This document shows positions 7,559 to 15,714 of a stretch of 17,692 bases of DNA, in pieces. The DNA lies in assembly GCA_023415275.1 (NCBI GenBank), contig JAEZLJ010000075.1:1-17692 (forward strand), read 5' to 3'. This stretch comes from Bacteroidota bacterium. GTDB taxonomy: Bacteria > Bacteroidota > Bacteroidia > Chitinophagales > Chitinophagaceae. Position 1 is the stretch's first letter. Each line of letters opens with the position of its first letter. The notes beneath the pieces were generated by a model. It was not told the DNA's origin. It saw only the letters and a list, made by a program, of their open reading frames with translations, and did no database searches. A program made the position numbers and the translations under genes.

Positions 7559-9208
7559 ATGGCTAAATATATTTTTGTTACAGGCGGCGTTACTTCTTCA
7601 TTAGGTAAAGGCATCATTGCGGCTTCCCTTGCCAAATTATTACAGGCAAGAGGATTGCGCGTGACCATCCAAAAGTTTGATCCCTATATCAATGTGGATC
7701 CGGGTACTTTAAATCCTTATGAACATGGTGAATGCTTTGTAACAGAAGATGGTGCTGAAACCGATCTTGACCTGGGGCATTACGAAAGATTCCTGAACAT
7801 TTTTACAACGCAGGCTAATAACGTAACCACCGGTCGAATCTATCAAACCGTTATCAATAAAGAACGCGAAGGCTCCTACCTCGGTAAAACAGTGCAGGTA
7901 ATTCCGCATATCACCGACGAGATCAAAAGGAGAATGCTGTTGCTGGGACAAAAGAATGAATACGACATTGTCATTTCTGAAATTGGTGGTACAGTTGGTG
8001 ATATAGAATCACTGCCCTATATAGAGGCTATCCGCCAGTTGCAATGGGAGTTGCCGGAAGAAGATCTTTTGGTAGTTCACCTGACCCTCATACCTTACCT
8101 TAAGGCAGCTAAGGAACTAAAGACCAAACCCACACAGCACTCCGTTAAGATGCTGAGTGAAAGCGGAGTTTTCCCGGATGTGCTGGTATGCCGTACAGAA
8201 GAACCCCTCACTATCGAATTAAAGAAAAAAATCGCCCTTTTCTGTAATGTGAAAACAGAGGCAGTTATTGAGGCCCCGGATGCCAATACTATTTATGAAG
8301 TGCCCTTGCTCATGATGAATGAGAAGCTGGATCTTATTGTGCTGAAGAAATTGAATATTTCCAATTTTAAAGATCCTGAACTGGCCAGGTGGAAAGAGTT
8401 TTTGGATAAGCTGAAATATCCAAAGGCAAAGATCACCATCGGGTTGATTGGTAAATACGTGGAACTGCAGGATGCCTATAAATCTATTTTGGAGGCCTTT
8501 GTTCATGCAGGCGCAGTAAATGAGTGCAAAGTGCAAGTGGTACCCATTCATTCTGAGTTTATTACACCCGAAAATGTTTCCGAAAAGCTGGAAAACCTCG
8601 ATGGCCTCCTGGTGGCCCCGGGATTCGGGCATAGGGGAGTAGAGGGTAAGATCACGGCTGTAAAATTTGCAAGAGAATCAGGTCTTCCTTTCTTTGGCAT
8701 CTGCCTGGGCATGCAAATGTCAGTGATTGAATATGGACGTGATGTGCTCGGGATCACCAATGCCCAGTCCTCTGAAATGGATCCGCATGCTGCGGAACCT
8801 GTAATAGATATGATGGAGGAACAAAAGAAGATCACTGCCAAGGGAGGTACCATGAGGTTAGGCTCTTATCCTTGCGAGATCAAGGAAGGTACCCTGGCGT
8901 ATAGGATCTATGGAACTACCATGATCAATGAAAGGCACAGGCACCGCTATGAATTCAATAATAAATACCTTGACCAATATGAGCAAAACGGCATGGTAGC
9001 CAGTGGTCGCAACCCTGAAACCGGTTTGGTGGAGATCATGGAAGTAAGCGGCCATCCGTTTTTTATTGGTTGTCAATACCACCCCGAGTTGAAGAGCACC
9101 GTGGAAAACCCACATCCCCTCTTTGTTCACTTTGTGGAGGCCGCCAAAAGGTTTAATGAGCAGAAAATTACCGCCCGCAACCCTTTGTTGCAGGGAGAAA
9201 TGATCTGA
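7559..9208 (+). CDS. pyrG: CTP synthase
   Basis: Converts UTP to CTP with ATP and glutamine, the last step of pyrimidine nucleotide synthesis; it acts as a cytoplasmic tetramer or filament. The 549-residue product has both domains. The N-terminal amidoligase shows MAKYIFVTGG and the P-loop GVTSSLGKG at 10-18, KFDPYINVDPGT at 39-50 and EDGAETDLDLGHYERF at 63-78. The C-terminal class I glutaminase shows FFGICLGMQ with nucleophile Cys382, and CQYHPE with His508 and Glu510 completing the triad. I chose the ATG at 7559; an in-frame TTG at 7553 would add only two residues, and MAKYIFVTGG is the conserved start. It follows purL by 270 bases with palindromic elements between, and ends at a long hairpin. 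Feedback by CTP is a family property; transcriptional control is not evident beyond the palindromes. Confidence 0.98.
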   Translation: MAKYIFVTGGVTSSLGKGIIAASLAKLLQARGLRVTIQKFDPYINVDPGTLNPYEHGECFVTEDGAETDLDLGHYERFLNIFTTQANNVTTGRIYQTVINKEREGSYLGKTVQVIPHITDEIKRRMLLLGQKNEYDIVISEIGGTVGDIESLPYIEAIRQLQWELPEEDLLVVHLTLIPYLKAAKELKTKPTQHSVKMLSESGVFPDVLVCRTEEPLTIELKKKIALFCNVKTEAVIEAPDANTIYEVPLLMMNEKLDLIVLKKLNISNFKDPELARWKEFLDKLKYPKAKITIGLIGKYVELQDAYKSILEAFVHAGAVNECKVQVVPIHSEFITPENVSEKLENLDGLLVAPGFGHRGVEGKITAVKFARESGLPFFGICLGMQMSVIEYGRDVLGITNAQSSEMDPHAAEPVIDMMEEQKKITAKGGTMRLGSYPCEIKEGTLAYRIYGTTMINERHRHRYEFNNKYLDQYEQNGMVASGRNPETGLVEIMEVSGHPFFIGCQYHPELKSTVENPHPLFVHFVEAAKRFNEQKITARNPLLQGEMI

Positions 9209-9230
9209 GATATCAAATAGAATATTTATA

Positions 9231-9281
9231 AAAGGCACAGGCGGGAGCTTAAGATAAGATTTAAGTTCTCCTTGTGCCTTT
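9231..9281 (+). terminator. Long hairpin terminator after pyrG
   Basis: AAAGGCACA (9231-9239) pairs exactly with TGTGCCTTT (9273-9281). After one bulged base the stem continues through 9243-9252 with 9261-9270, using a few G-U pairs, giving about 21 pairs around an eight-base loop. It is flanked by A- and T-rich sequence and starts 22 bases after the pyrG stop. Confidence 0.8.
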
Positions 9282-9309
9282 ATTCATCCGGCCAAATCAG
9301 AGTTCTACC

Positions 9310-9317
9310 TATCTTTG
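9310..9317 (+). promoter_or_regulatory. Candidate -7 promoter box of yidC
   Basis: TATCTTTG matches the TAnnTTTG consensus exactly and lies just after the pyrG terminator hairpin, 75 bases before the yidC ATG. No clear -33 TTG is found 19-23 bases upstream, so the site rests on the -7 box and its position. Confidence 0.45.
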
Positions 9318-9392
9318 CCGACTTTAATAAGGACAGGGACATGAAAGCCAGGCAGGCTTGAACATGGCCACATCCAAATCATTTACTATAAG

Positions 9393-11225
9393 ATGAATTT
9401 CGACCGTAATACCGTTATCGGTTTTGTTGTACTTGCTCTGTTGTTCTTTGGATATTTTTATTACACTAACCAGCAGCAGGCAGCTTATCAAAAGCAAAGA
9501 GCCAAGCAGGATTCCATTGCTAAGGCCAACCAGCCAAAGATCACCCCTGCTACTGCAGGAACTGACAGCCTGGCCAAAGACTCTTTATCCCATCCAGCTA
9601 TTGCCGGGGATTTTGGAACATTCAGCACCGGCACCGAGCAAACCACTGTTGTAGAAAATGACGTGCTCCGCATCACTTTTTCCAACAAGGGCGGACAGCC
9701 CAAAAAGGTGGAACTTAAAAACTTTAAGGCGCCAGACAGCAGCACGGTCAAGCTGGCATCAAGCAGCTTTGACAAAATTGACTATACCATCATTCCAGCT
9801 CCTAATACTACTGCACCTATCAGCAGCTTTTATTTTACAGGAGGCCAGGTTACTAAAAATGCAGATAATGCTACTGTAATTACCTACGAACTGCCTTCTG
9901 CAGGCAAAACCATCAGGCATCAATTCATTCTGAAGCCCGGAAATTACATGCTTGATTTTAACCTGGAGATCACTGGTGCCGACCAGTTGTTATCTAATAA
10001 TACCCTGAATCTCACCTGGCAGAATAAGGCGCTTCAACTGCAAAAGGACCTCAAGTACGAAAGACAGCAATCGCAGATCAGCTATAGGGTAGATGGAGAA
10101 TACGATCACAGTTCTGCTATGAGCAGCAATACCGAGGAGTTTAAAAAACCAGTGAACTGGGTAGCTGTTAAACAGCAGTTCTTTAACTCCACCCTGATCG
10201 CCAAGAACAATTTTACTTCGGGTAGCATTGACTGGACAGCTCCTGCCACCACGGATTCCAATACCGTAGTGCAGGCCATTGCCAACCTGAAGGTGCATGT
10301 GCCTTCTTCCAATGCCAGCATTCCAATGGCTTTCTATTACGGTCCTACCGACTATAAGATATTGAAGGCCTATGGCAACGATATGGAAGATATGGTGAAC
10401 CTGGGTAGCGGTATTTTCTCCTTTGTGAAATACATCAACCGCTGGGTCATCTTGCCGGTGTTTGATTTCTTTACCAAATTTTCTCAGAGCTACGGCATTG
10501 TGATCCTGCTGCTAACGCTTTTCATCAGGTTGTTGATATCACCACTTACTTATTCAAGTTATCTCAGTGGTGCCAAAATGAAGGTGCTTCGTCCTGAGAT
10601 CGAGCAGTTGAAAGCCAAATATGGTAGTGATCAGCAGCAGATCAGCATGGAACAAATGAAGCTTTTCAGGGAGGCAGGCGTGAACCCGTTAGGTGGCTGT
10701 ATTCCCGGCTTGCTGCAGGTACCTATCTTCTTTGCCTTATATAGCTTCTTTAACTCAAACGTGGCCTTGCGTGGTAAAAGCTTTTTATGGGCGGATGACC
10801 TTTCGCAGTACGATAGCATTTTGCACTTTGGTTTCAATGTACCATTGTTAGGAAACCACTTAAGCCTGTTTACACTAACGGCAGTGGCTACCAGCTTTTT
10901 GATCTCTATTTATAGTATGAGCATGACACCTGACCAGGGTAATCCTGTGTTGAAGTACATGCCGTATTTCTTCCCTATCATTCTATTGTTTGTATTTAAT
11001 GGGTTGCCTTCAGGATTAACCTGGTATTATACCATCTCAAACATTATCACGCTCGCGCTTCAATTCATCATCCAGAATTATATCATTGACCATGATAAAA
11101 TACTGGCTAAGATTGAAGTGAACCGTAAAAAGCCTAAAGGAAAGAGCAAGTGGGCAGAACGGTTGGAGCAAATGCAGGAACAGCAGAAAAAAATGCAGGA
11201 AATGCAGAAAAAAAATAAGAACTGA
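9393..11225 (+). CDS. yidC: Membrane protein insertase YidC
   Basis: Inserts and folds inner-membrane proteins, alone or with SecYEG. The 610-residue length fits the Gram-negative form with a large periplasmic domain. Residues about 8-24 form the first transmembrane helix after a short N-terminus (MNFDRNTV). Residues about 30-340 are polar and beta-rich, matching the periplasmic domain; 30-60 is low complexity, rich in Q, K, T and S. The conserved 60KD_IMP core begins near 355, and includes LFIRLLISPLTYSSYLSG with Arg379 in the hydrophilic groove, a cytoplasmic coiled-coil loop MKVLRPEIEQLKAKY, EAGVNPLGGCIPGLLQVPIFFALYSF and further helices to about 565. The tail is strongly basic and rich in Q, M and K, a common ribosome-contacting feature. 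The start is ATG, overlapping the stop of a 10-codon upstream ORF. The gene ends at a strong terminator and appears monocistronic. Confidence 0.97.
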   Translation: MNFDRNTVIGFVVLALLFFGYFYYTNQQQAAYQKQRAKQDSIAKANQPKITPATAGTDSLAKDSLSHPAIAGDFGTFSTGTEQTTVVENDVLRITFSNKGGQPKKVELKNFKAPDSSTVKLASSSFDKIDYTIIPAPNTTAPISSFYFTGGQVTKNADNATVITYELPSAGKTIRHQFILKPGNYMLDFNLEITGADQLLSNNTLNLTWQNKALQLQKDLKYERQQSQISYRVDGEYDHSSAMSSNTEEFKKPVNWVAVKQQFFNSTLIAKNNFTSGSIDWTAPATTDSNTVVQAIANLKVHVPSSNASIPMAFYYGPTDYKILKAYGNDMEDMVNLGSGIFSFVKYINRWVILPVFDFFTKFSQSYGIVILLLTLFIRLLISPLTYSSYLSGAKMKVLRPEIEQLKAKYGSDQQQISMEQMKLFREAGVNPLGGCIPGLLQVPIFFALYSFFNSNVALRGKSFLWADDLSQYDSILHFGFNVPLLGNHLSLFTLTAVATSFLISIYSMSMTPDQGNPVLKYMPYFFPIILLFVFNGLPSGLTWYYTISNIITLALQFIIQNYIIDHDKILAKIEVNRKKPKGKSKWAERLEQMQEQQKKMQEMQKKNKN

Positions 11226-11241
11226 TTAATACCTCTTTAAC

Positions 11242-11270
11242 AAATCCCGTCTTTTAACAAGACGGGATTT
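11242..11270 (+). terminator. Intrinsic terminator after yidC
   Basis: AAATCCCGTCTT at 11242-11253 pairs perfectly with AAGACGGGATTT at 11259-11270 around the loop TTAAC. A further TT-C-TTT run follows. It begins 16 bases after the yidC stop. Confidence 0.92.
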
Positions 11271-11327
11271 TTCTTTACGCAACTTATGCAGATATTTGAC
11301 TCGTCTATAGAAGAATAATAACGAGAT

Positions 11328-11987
11328 ATGAAACATTATAGCCTGGTATTAGTAGCATTTCTTATGATGGTGGCGTTTTCTGCAACGGCCCAGAAAAGAA
11401 TGTCGGAAGGAACGATCTCTTATGATATTGTTATCAATACCGGTACGGATAAGCCCCAGGGAGCTGATTTCCTGGATGGAGCTACCAGTGCCGTATATAT
11501 TAAAGGCCCGAAAACACGCACTGAAATGGTGAGCCCCCTGGGTACACAATCCACCATTATCGATGGTACCAAAAATACCATTGTCATTTTGAAGGAATAT
11601 GGCGAACAGAAATATATGATCAACCTGGCGCCGGCAGACTGGAAGGATGCCAATAAAAAATACGAGGATGTCAGCTTCACCTATGACAATTCAGCCTCCA
11701 AGACCATCCTGGGTTACAAGGCCAGCAAGGCTATAGGTAAACTAAAGGACGGTACCACATTTACAGTTTGGTACACTACCGACCTGTTGCCCGAGAACAA
11801 GGATTTTCAATATGCCAACAGGGATCTTCCCGGCCTGGCGCTTGAATATGAGACCAATATGGGCAATTTGAAGGTTACTTATACGGTTTCCAAAATCAGC
11901 TTCAGCCCTGTGCCCGCGGCCAAATTTGATATTCCTAAATCAGGCTTCAGGATACTATCCTACAACGAAAGCAAGAAGGGGCAGTAA
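11328..11987 (+). CDS. Secreted GLPGLI-family-like protein (DUF4412-like)
   Basis: The 219-residue product starts with a signal peptide: MKHYS, a hydrophobic run at about 5-18, then an SATAQ cleavage region near 18-22. The mature part is beta-rich and begins EGTISYDIVI. Two features of the Bacteroidota GLPGLI family can be seen: ILGYKASKA at 127-135, and DLPGLALEYE at 166-175, which is the position of the family's name-giving G-LPGLI motif. It lacks the C-terminal lipoprotein or sorting signals I could recognise. The function of this family is unknown; it is generally placed in the periplasm or outer membrane. It stands alone between the yidC terminator and a convergent small gene whose stop is only 31 bases away. 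The related DUF4412 family has a similar layout, so the exact Pfam assignment is open. No convincing promoter pair was found. Confidence 0.8.
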   Translation: MKHYSLVLVAFLMMVAFSATAQKRMSEGTISYDIVINTGTDKPQGADFLDGATSAVYIKGPKTRTEMVSPLGTQSTIIDGTKNTIVILKEYGEQKYMINLAPADWKDANKKYEDVSFTYDNSASKTILGYKASKAIGKLKDGTTFTVWYTTDLLPENKDFQYANRDLPGLALEYETNMGNLKVTYTVSKISFSPVPAAKFDIPKSGFRILSYNESKKGQ

Positions 11988-12018
11988 AAAGAAAATAGTG
12001 AATGGGAACAATGGGAGA

Positions 12019-12357
12019 TTAAAGAGCTGGGTTGAACTTAATCTTTCCCAGCATTACTTTCTTCTTTAAAGGCAGTACATAGGTAGCATTCCCTTTTTGA
12101 TAGGTAGCCACGGTATTCAGCATAATGAACTGCTTTTTAGGGGTAGAGCTGAAAAGGTTATTGCTCTTGTAATTATAGCCCGAACGAAGATTGAACCCTT
12201 TGGCACTAAATGCGTAAGGTGAGTTATTATCCAATTTCCTGAATTTCTTGCCGCCATCACCCAATGTAGCAAAAGCAGCCAGGGACGCTGTAACAAGCAC
12301 AGCGGTAGCCAGCTTTCTCTTAATGATGTGTTTGGTTATTTTGGCGGTCAGGTTCAT
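12019..12357 (-). CDS. Small exported basic protein, unknown function
   Basis: The 112-residue product has a basic N-terminus (lysines at 6, 9, 13 and 15), a hydrophobic stretch at about 17-31 (ATAVLVTASLAAFAT), then a basic mature part (K/R in GGKKFRKLD, TPKKQF, PLKKKV). This fits a Sec signal peptide with a mature chain of about 80 residues, though a membrane anchor is possible. I do not recognise the family. It converges with the GLPGLI-like gene, with 31 bases between the stops. The start is the ATG at 12355-12357; directly upstream on the minus strand is a full promoter, whose -7 box ends only seven bases before the ATG, so the mRNA would have almost no leader. The good promoter and signal peptide support a real gene in spite of its size. 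Confidence 0.7.
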   Translation of the reverse strand: MNLTAKITKHIIKRKLATAVLVTASLAAFATLGDGGKKFRKLDNNSPYAFSAKGFNLRSGYNYKSNNLFSSTPKKQFIMLNTVATYQKGNATYVLPLKKKVMLGKIKFNPAL

Positions 12358-12364
12358 TCTGGCA

Positions 12365-12397
12365 CAAAAGTAGTAAAAAATATTAACATTCTTTCAA
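12365..12397 (-). promoter_or_regulatory. Putative Bacteroidota-type promoter with near-leaderless start
   Basis: On the minus strand TTG (12395-12397) is followed after 22 bases by TACTTTTG (12365-12372), an exact TAnnTTTG match. The ATG of the 112-residue gene begins at 12357, seven bases beyond the box, about where transcription itself should start. Confidence 0.6.
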
Positions 12398-12458
12398 CCA
12401 CAGGGCTCTTTTCTTTACAATTAGTTTAACGATCTAAAAAAGAAAATGTTGCAGAAAC

Positions 12459-12488
12459 TTGGTAGTTTTTCTTTGAAAGAGTAATTTG
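12459..12488 (+). promoter_or_regulatory. Putative promoter of the TPR gene
   Basis: TTG at 12459-12461, a 20-base spacer, then TAATTTG at 12482-12488, one base shorter than the -7 consensus. The TPR gene ATG lies 17 bases downstream. Confidence 0.4.
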
Positions 12489-12505
12489 TTATAGAACCTA
12501 TTTAC

Positions 12506-13921
12506 ATGATCAGTGATCCATACCATGACCGTGAAAGTATAGATGAGTTATTAAAGCATTACAATAATCTCCGCAATGGTGGCTCTGGCATTTTCCTGGA
12601 AGAGGAAGCCTTTGAAAAGATCATAGATTATTACGATGAACAGGAAGAGATCAGTAAAGCCCTGGAAGCTGCCGAAACTGCCATAGAATATTTCCCCTTT
12701 TCTGGCCCCTTATTGATAAGAAAAGCAGACCTTTTGCTGGCCACCCGTAAATACCGCGAAGCGCTGGACCTCCTGGAAAGAGCTGAGCTTTTCGATGCCC
12801 GGGATATCAACCTTTATATACTGAAAACAGATGCCTACCTGGCCATGGATAAACATGAACAGGCAGTAGAACTACTGGAAAAAGCGGTGACCTCCTTTGA
12901 AGGCGAGGAAAAGATAGAACTGCTTTTTGAGCTGGCGGATGTGTATGACGACTATGAAGAGTTTGATAAGGTCTTTGACTGCCTCTCAGTGATCCTGCAG
13001 GAGCAGCCCACCAATGAAGAAGCCCTGTATAAGATCTGCTTCTGGACCGACTTCACCGGGCGCAATGAAGAAAGCATCAAGTTGCACAGGGCCATCATTG
13101 AGGAACATCCCTTTAGTGAGCTGGCCTGGTTTAACCTGGCAGCGGCCTACCAGGGACTCAAGCTGTATGAAAAGTCGATAGATGCCTACCAGTATGCACT
13201 GGCCATTGATGAAAAGTTTGATTATGCCTATCGCAATATGGGCGATGCCTACCTGCGCCTGCGCAAGTACAAGGAAGCCATAGAATCCCTGGAAAAGGTA
13301 CTGGAACTCTCCAAACCCGAGGAGGTCATATACGAGGCCATTGGCCATTGCTATGACCACCTGAAAAATTTTGCCCAGGCCCGCTTTCATTACCGCAAGG
13401 CATCGCACCTGAATCCTGATGACAGCAAACTGTATTACAAGATAGCCTGCACATACTATAATGAAGGCCAGTATGGAAGTGCCATCAAGCAACTGGAATC
13501 TGCCTTGCGCATTCACAGGCTGCAGGCAGAATACAACCTGCTGATGGGGGAATGTAAACTGCACCTGAACGAGATCAAAGAGGCAGTACAGTTCCTGTCA
13601 ACTGCCGTAAGGGTAAGGCCAAAGAACATCGCCGGCTGGGAGGCCCTGATCCGTTGCCTTTACACGGCCGGATTTTATACAGAGGCCAAACAGCAAGCCC
13701 AGGCTGCATTGGGACATACCAATAACAAAGCCGTTTTCCTGTATTACCTGAGTGCCATTTTGTTTGCCATGAGCAAACCGAAGGAAGCCTTATTATACCT
13801 GGAGAAAGCCTTGTCCACCACTCCAAAACATTTGAAGAAGTTTGTGCAGCTCAATCCTTCCATCTTACAGAATCCTCATGTGGTAGATCTGATAGCCCAA
13901 TATAAAAAGGGCAGGAGATAA
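12506..13921 (+). CDS. Cytoplasmic tetratricopeptide-repeat protein
   Basis: The 471-residue product is almost wholly alpha-helical with repeated 34-residue TPR units. Good examples are AWFNLAAAYQGLKLYEKSIDAYQYALAID, YAYRNMGDAYLRLRKYKEAIESLEKVLEL, and YYKIACTYYNEGQYGSAIKQLESALRI, between about residues 210 and 350; weaker units fill residues 35-210 and 350-450, for about 11-12 in all. There is no signal peptide, no membrane segment and no catalytic domain; the N-terminus is acidic and the tail basic (KKGRR). TPR arrays bind other proteins, so this is presumably a scaffold or adaptor with an unknown partner. It precedes the phosphosulfolactate synthase gene by 63 bases on the same strand, so cotranscription is possible, though a -7-like box lies in the gap. 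The start is the first ATG after a plausible promoter. Confidence 0.88.
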   Translation: MISDPYHDRESIDELLKHYNNLRNGGSGIFLEEEAFEKIIDYYDEQEEISKALEAAETAIEYFPFSGPLLIRKADLLLATRKYREALDLLERAELFDARDINLYILKTDAYLAMDKHEQAVELLEKAVTSFEGEEKIELLFELADVYDDYEEFDKVFDCLSVILQEQPTNEEALYKICFWTDFTGRNEESIKLHRAIIEEHPFSELAWFNLAAAYQGLKLYEKSIDAYQYALAIDEKFDYAYRNMGDAYLRLRKYKEAIESLEKVLELSKPEEVIYEAIGHCYDHLKNFAQARFHYRKASHLNPDDSKLYYKIACTYYNEGQYGSAIKQLESALRIHRLQAEYNLLMGECKLHLNEIKEAVQFLSTAVRVRPKNIAGWEALIRCLYTAGFYTEAKQQAQAALGHTNNKAVFLYYLSAILFAMSKPKEALLYLEKALSTTPKHLKKFVQLNPSILQNPHVVDLIAQYKKGRR

Positions 13922-13950
13922 TTATCGCCCCCCTGTTTTGCAGACTTCCC

Positions 13951-13958
13951 TATTTTTG
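13951..13958 (+). promoter_or_regulatory. Candidate -7 box upstream of the phosphosulfolactate synthase gene
   Basis: TATTTTTG matches TAnnTTTG exactly and lies 26 bases before the ATG at 13985. The only nearby TTTG (13937-13940) is 10 bases upstream, too close for a -33 element, so the promoter is uncertain. Confidence 0.35.
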
Positions 13959-13984
13959 CGCCCAATATTTACAACCGCCGAATA

Positions 13985-14755
13985 ATGAATTTTAACCTAT
14001 CCCAGATTCCGGATCGCTATCAAAAGCCAAGGACCGCAGGTATTACCATGGTCATGGACAAAGGCCTGAGTGTAGAAGAAGCAAAGAACTTTTTAAGCGT
14101 TTCAAATCCACATGTTGACATCATAAAGCTAGGTTTCGGAACTTCTTTTGTTACCCCCAACCTTAGAGAGAAGTTAGAGATTTACCGTTCTCACAATATC
14201 CCGGTATATTTTGGAGGCACTTTATTCGAAGCCTTCCTGATCCGCAACCAGTTCGATGATTACATACAGGTGTGTAAGGATTTTGGCATCAGTTATATGG
14301 AAGTAAGCGATGGTTCTATCACCATTCCCCATGCAGAGAAATGCGGGTACATAGAAAAGCTCACCAAGCATGGCACTGTGCTGAGCGAGGTGGGTAGTAA
14401 GGACGCTGCTCATATCATCCCGCCCTATAAATGGATCGAACTAATGCGTGCTGAACTGAACGCAGGCGCCACCTATGTGATCGCTGAAGCACGTGAAGCC
14501 GGTAATGTGGGTATCTACCGTGGTTCGGGTGAAGTAAGGGAAGGCCTGGTGCAGGAGATATTGACCCAGATACCAGGAGAAAAGGTAATTTGGGAGGCTC
14601 CTCAAAAAGCGCAGCAACTGTATTTTATTGAACTACTAGGTGCTAATGTAAACCTTGGTAATATTGCCCCTACCGAAGTAATTCCCATGGAAACCATGCG
14701 TATAGGCCTGAGGGGGGATACTTTCCACCTTTACCTCAATAAAGAGAATGCATAA
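13985..14755 (+). CDS. comA: Phosphosulfolactate synthase (ComA family)
   Basis: The family adds sulfite to phosphoenolpyruvate to make (2R)-phospho-3-sulfolactate; in methanogens this is the first step of coenzyme M synthesis. The 256-residue product has the usual length and a TIM-barrel-like layout. Conserved blocks are KPRTAGITMVMDKGLS at 14-29, VDIIKLGFGTSF at 44-55, VYFGGTLFE at 74-82, YMEVSDGSI at 104-112 and LSEVGSKD at 133-140, followed by AEAREAG at 167-173. Its stop overlaps the aroE start by one base (TAATG), pointing to translational coupling. Coenzyme M is not expected in Bacteroidota; a more likely use is sulfolactate or cysteate for sulfonolipids, but that is inference, and other comA-like proteins (for example Bacillus YitD) show that roles vary. 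No comB, comC or acyltransferase gene is within the window. Confidence 0.9.
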   Translation: MNFNLSQIPDRYQKPRTAGITMVMDKGLSVEEAKNFLSVSNPHVDIIKLGFGTSFVTPNLREKLEIYRSHNIPVYFGGTLFEAFLIRNQFDDYIQVCKDFGISYMEVSDGSITIPHAEKCGYIEKLTKHGTVLSEVGSKDAAHIIPPYKWIELMRAELNAGATYVIAEAREAGNVGIYRGSGEVREGLVQEILTQIPGEKVIWEAPQKAQQLYFIELLGANVNLGNIAPTEVIPMETMRIGLRGDTFHLYLNKENA

Positions 14756-15486
14756 TGAGACGTTTTGGCCTGATAGGAAAAACGCTTTCGCATTCATTTT
14801 CTAAAAACTACTTTACCCAAAAGTTCGTAAGGGAACATATTGATAATTGCAGGTACGACCTCTTTGAGCTGCCAGCCATTGAGGACTTACCTGCTCTTTT
14901 ACATTCACACCCTGACCTTGAGGGGCTGAATGTTACCATCCCCTATAAACAGGAGGTGATTCCTTACCTTGATGAAACCTCAGAGGTAGTACAGGAAATA
15001 GGCGCCTGCAACTGCATCAAAATAACCGGGGGCAAATTAAAAGGTTTCAATACAGACGTTGTTGGCTTTAAGAATTCACTTGAACCTTATTTATTGCCAA
15101 TCCATAATAAGGCCCTGGTCCTGGGCACGGGTGGTGCCGCAAAGGCAGTGCAATACGCTTTAAAGCAATTACAAATTGAATATAAGCTGGTTTCCCGCCG
15201 TAAAACCAGTGATGGATTAGGCTATGAAGATATCGGGGAAGAAATATTGGATCAATACCCGCTTATTATTAATACAACCCCACTGGGCACCTATCCAAAT
15301 GTGGATGAAGCTCCGCCTATTCCATATAACTATTTATCTCCCCGCCATTTACTATTTGATCTTGTGTACAATCCTGCAAAAACCAAATTTCTCCAAAATG
15401 GGGAAGCGCAGGGTGCCCGGATAGCCAATGGCCATGAAATGCTGGTGCTGCAGGCAGAAGAAAGCTGGCGCATCTGGAACGCCTGA
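14755..15486 (+). CDS. aroE: Shikimate dehydrogenase (NADP+)
   Basis: Reduces 3-dehydroshikimate to shikimate in the chorismate pathway. The 243-residue product is slightly shorter than E. coli AroE (272). The substrate domain shows FGLIGKTLSHSFS at 4-16 with serines 12 and 14 at the shikimate-binding positions, NVTIPYK with catalytic Lys65 at 59-65, and NTDVVGF with Asp101 at 99-105. The cofactor domain has the glycine-rich loop LGTGGAAKA at 123-131, INTTPLGTYPN at 172-182, and a C-terminal NGHEMLVLQA block that closes the active site. SRRK at 147-150 after the second beta strand is basic, consistent with NADP+ preference. The ATG shares its A with the stop of comA, so translation is probably coupled. 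No clear terminator follows. Confidence 0.96.
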   Translation: MRRFGLIGKTLSHSFSKNYFTQKFVREHIDNCRYDLFELPAIEDLPALLHSHPDLEGLNVTIPYKQEVIPYLDETSEVVQEIGACNCIKITGGKLKGFNTDVVGFKNSLEPYLLPIHNKALVLGTGGAAKAVQYALKQLQIEYKLVSRRKTSDGLGYEDIGEEILDQYPLIINTTPLGTYPNVDEAPPIPYNYLSPRHLLFDLVYNPAKTKFLQNGEAQGARIANGHEMLVLQAEESWRIWNA

Positions 15487-15714
15487 TCTTAAACATTGTC
15501 CTCATTATCAATGGGTTCATTTCCCACTATAAGCTCAAACCTTTTAAACAAAGGCAAGCAATAGAACCCTACTACGAAAGGCAATCCATTAACCTGTATA
15601 CCGGATGCCTGTAATACTCTTGTTTTGACCTAGAATATTATAAACCCCAAATTGTAAGCTATCTTCTCTGGACTTCCTTTTGGCTTATCCCATTGTTTTC
15701 TCAATCATCAACCA
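15487..15714. other. Non-coding stretch after aroE
   Basis: No ORF, RNA gene or convincing terminator was seen here. Only a weak TGGG/CCCA hairpin occurs near 15511-15525. This is the first part of a 515-base gap that runs to the next gene. Confidence 0.5.

Noticed and set aside
12986..13564. 192-codon open frame on the minus strand within the TPR gene
   Set aside because: It is antisense to clear TPR repeats, has no promoter or recognisable domain, and long antisense frames are common opposite helical repeat genes.
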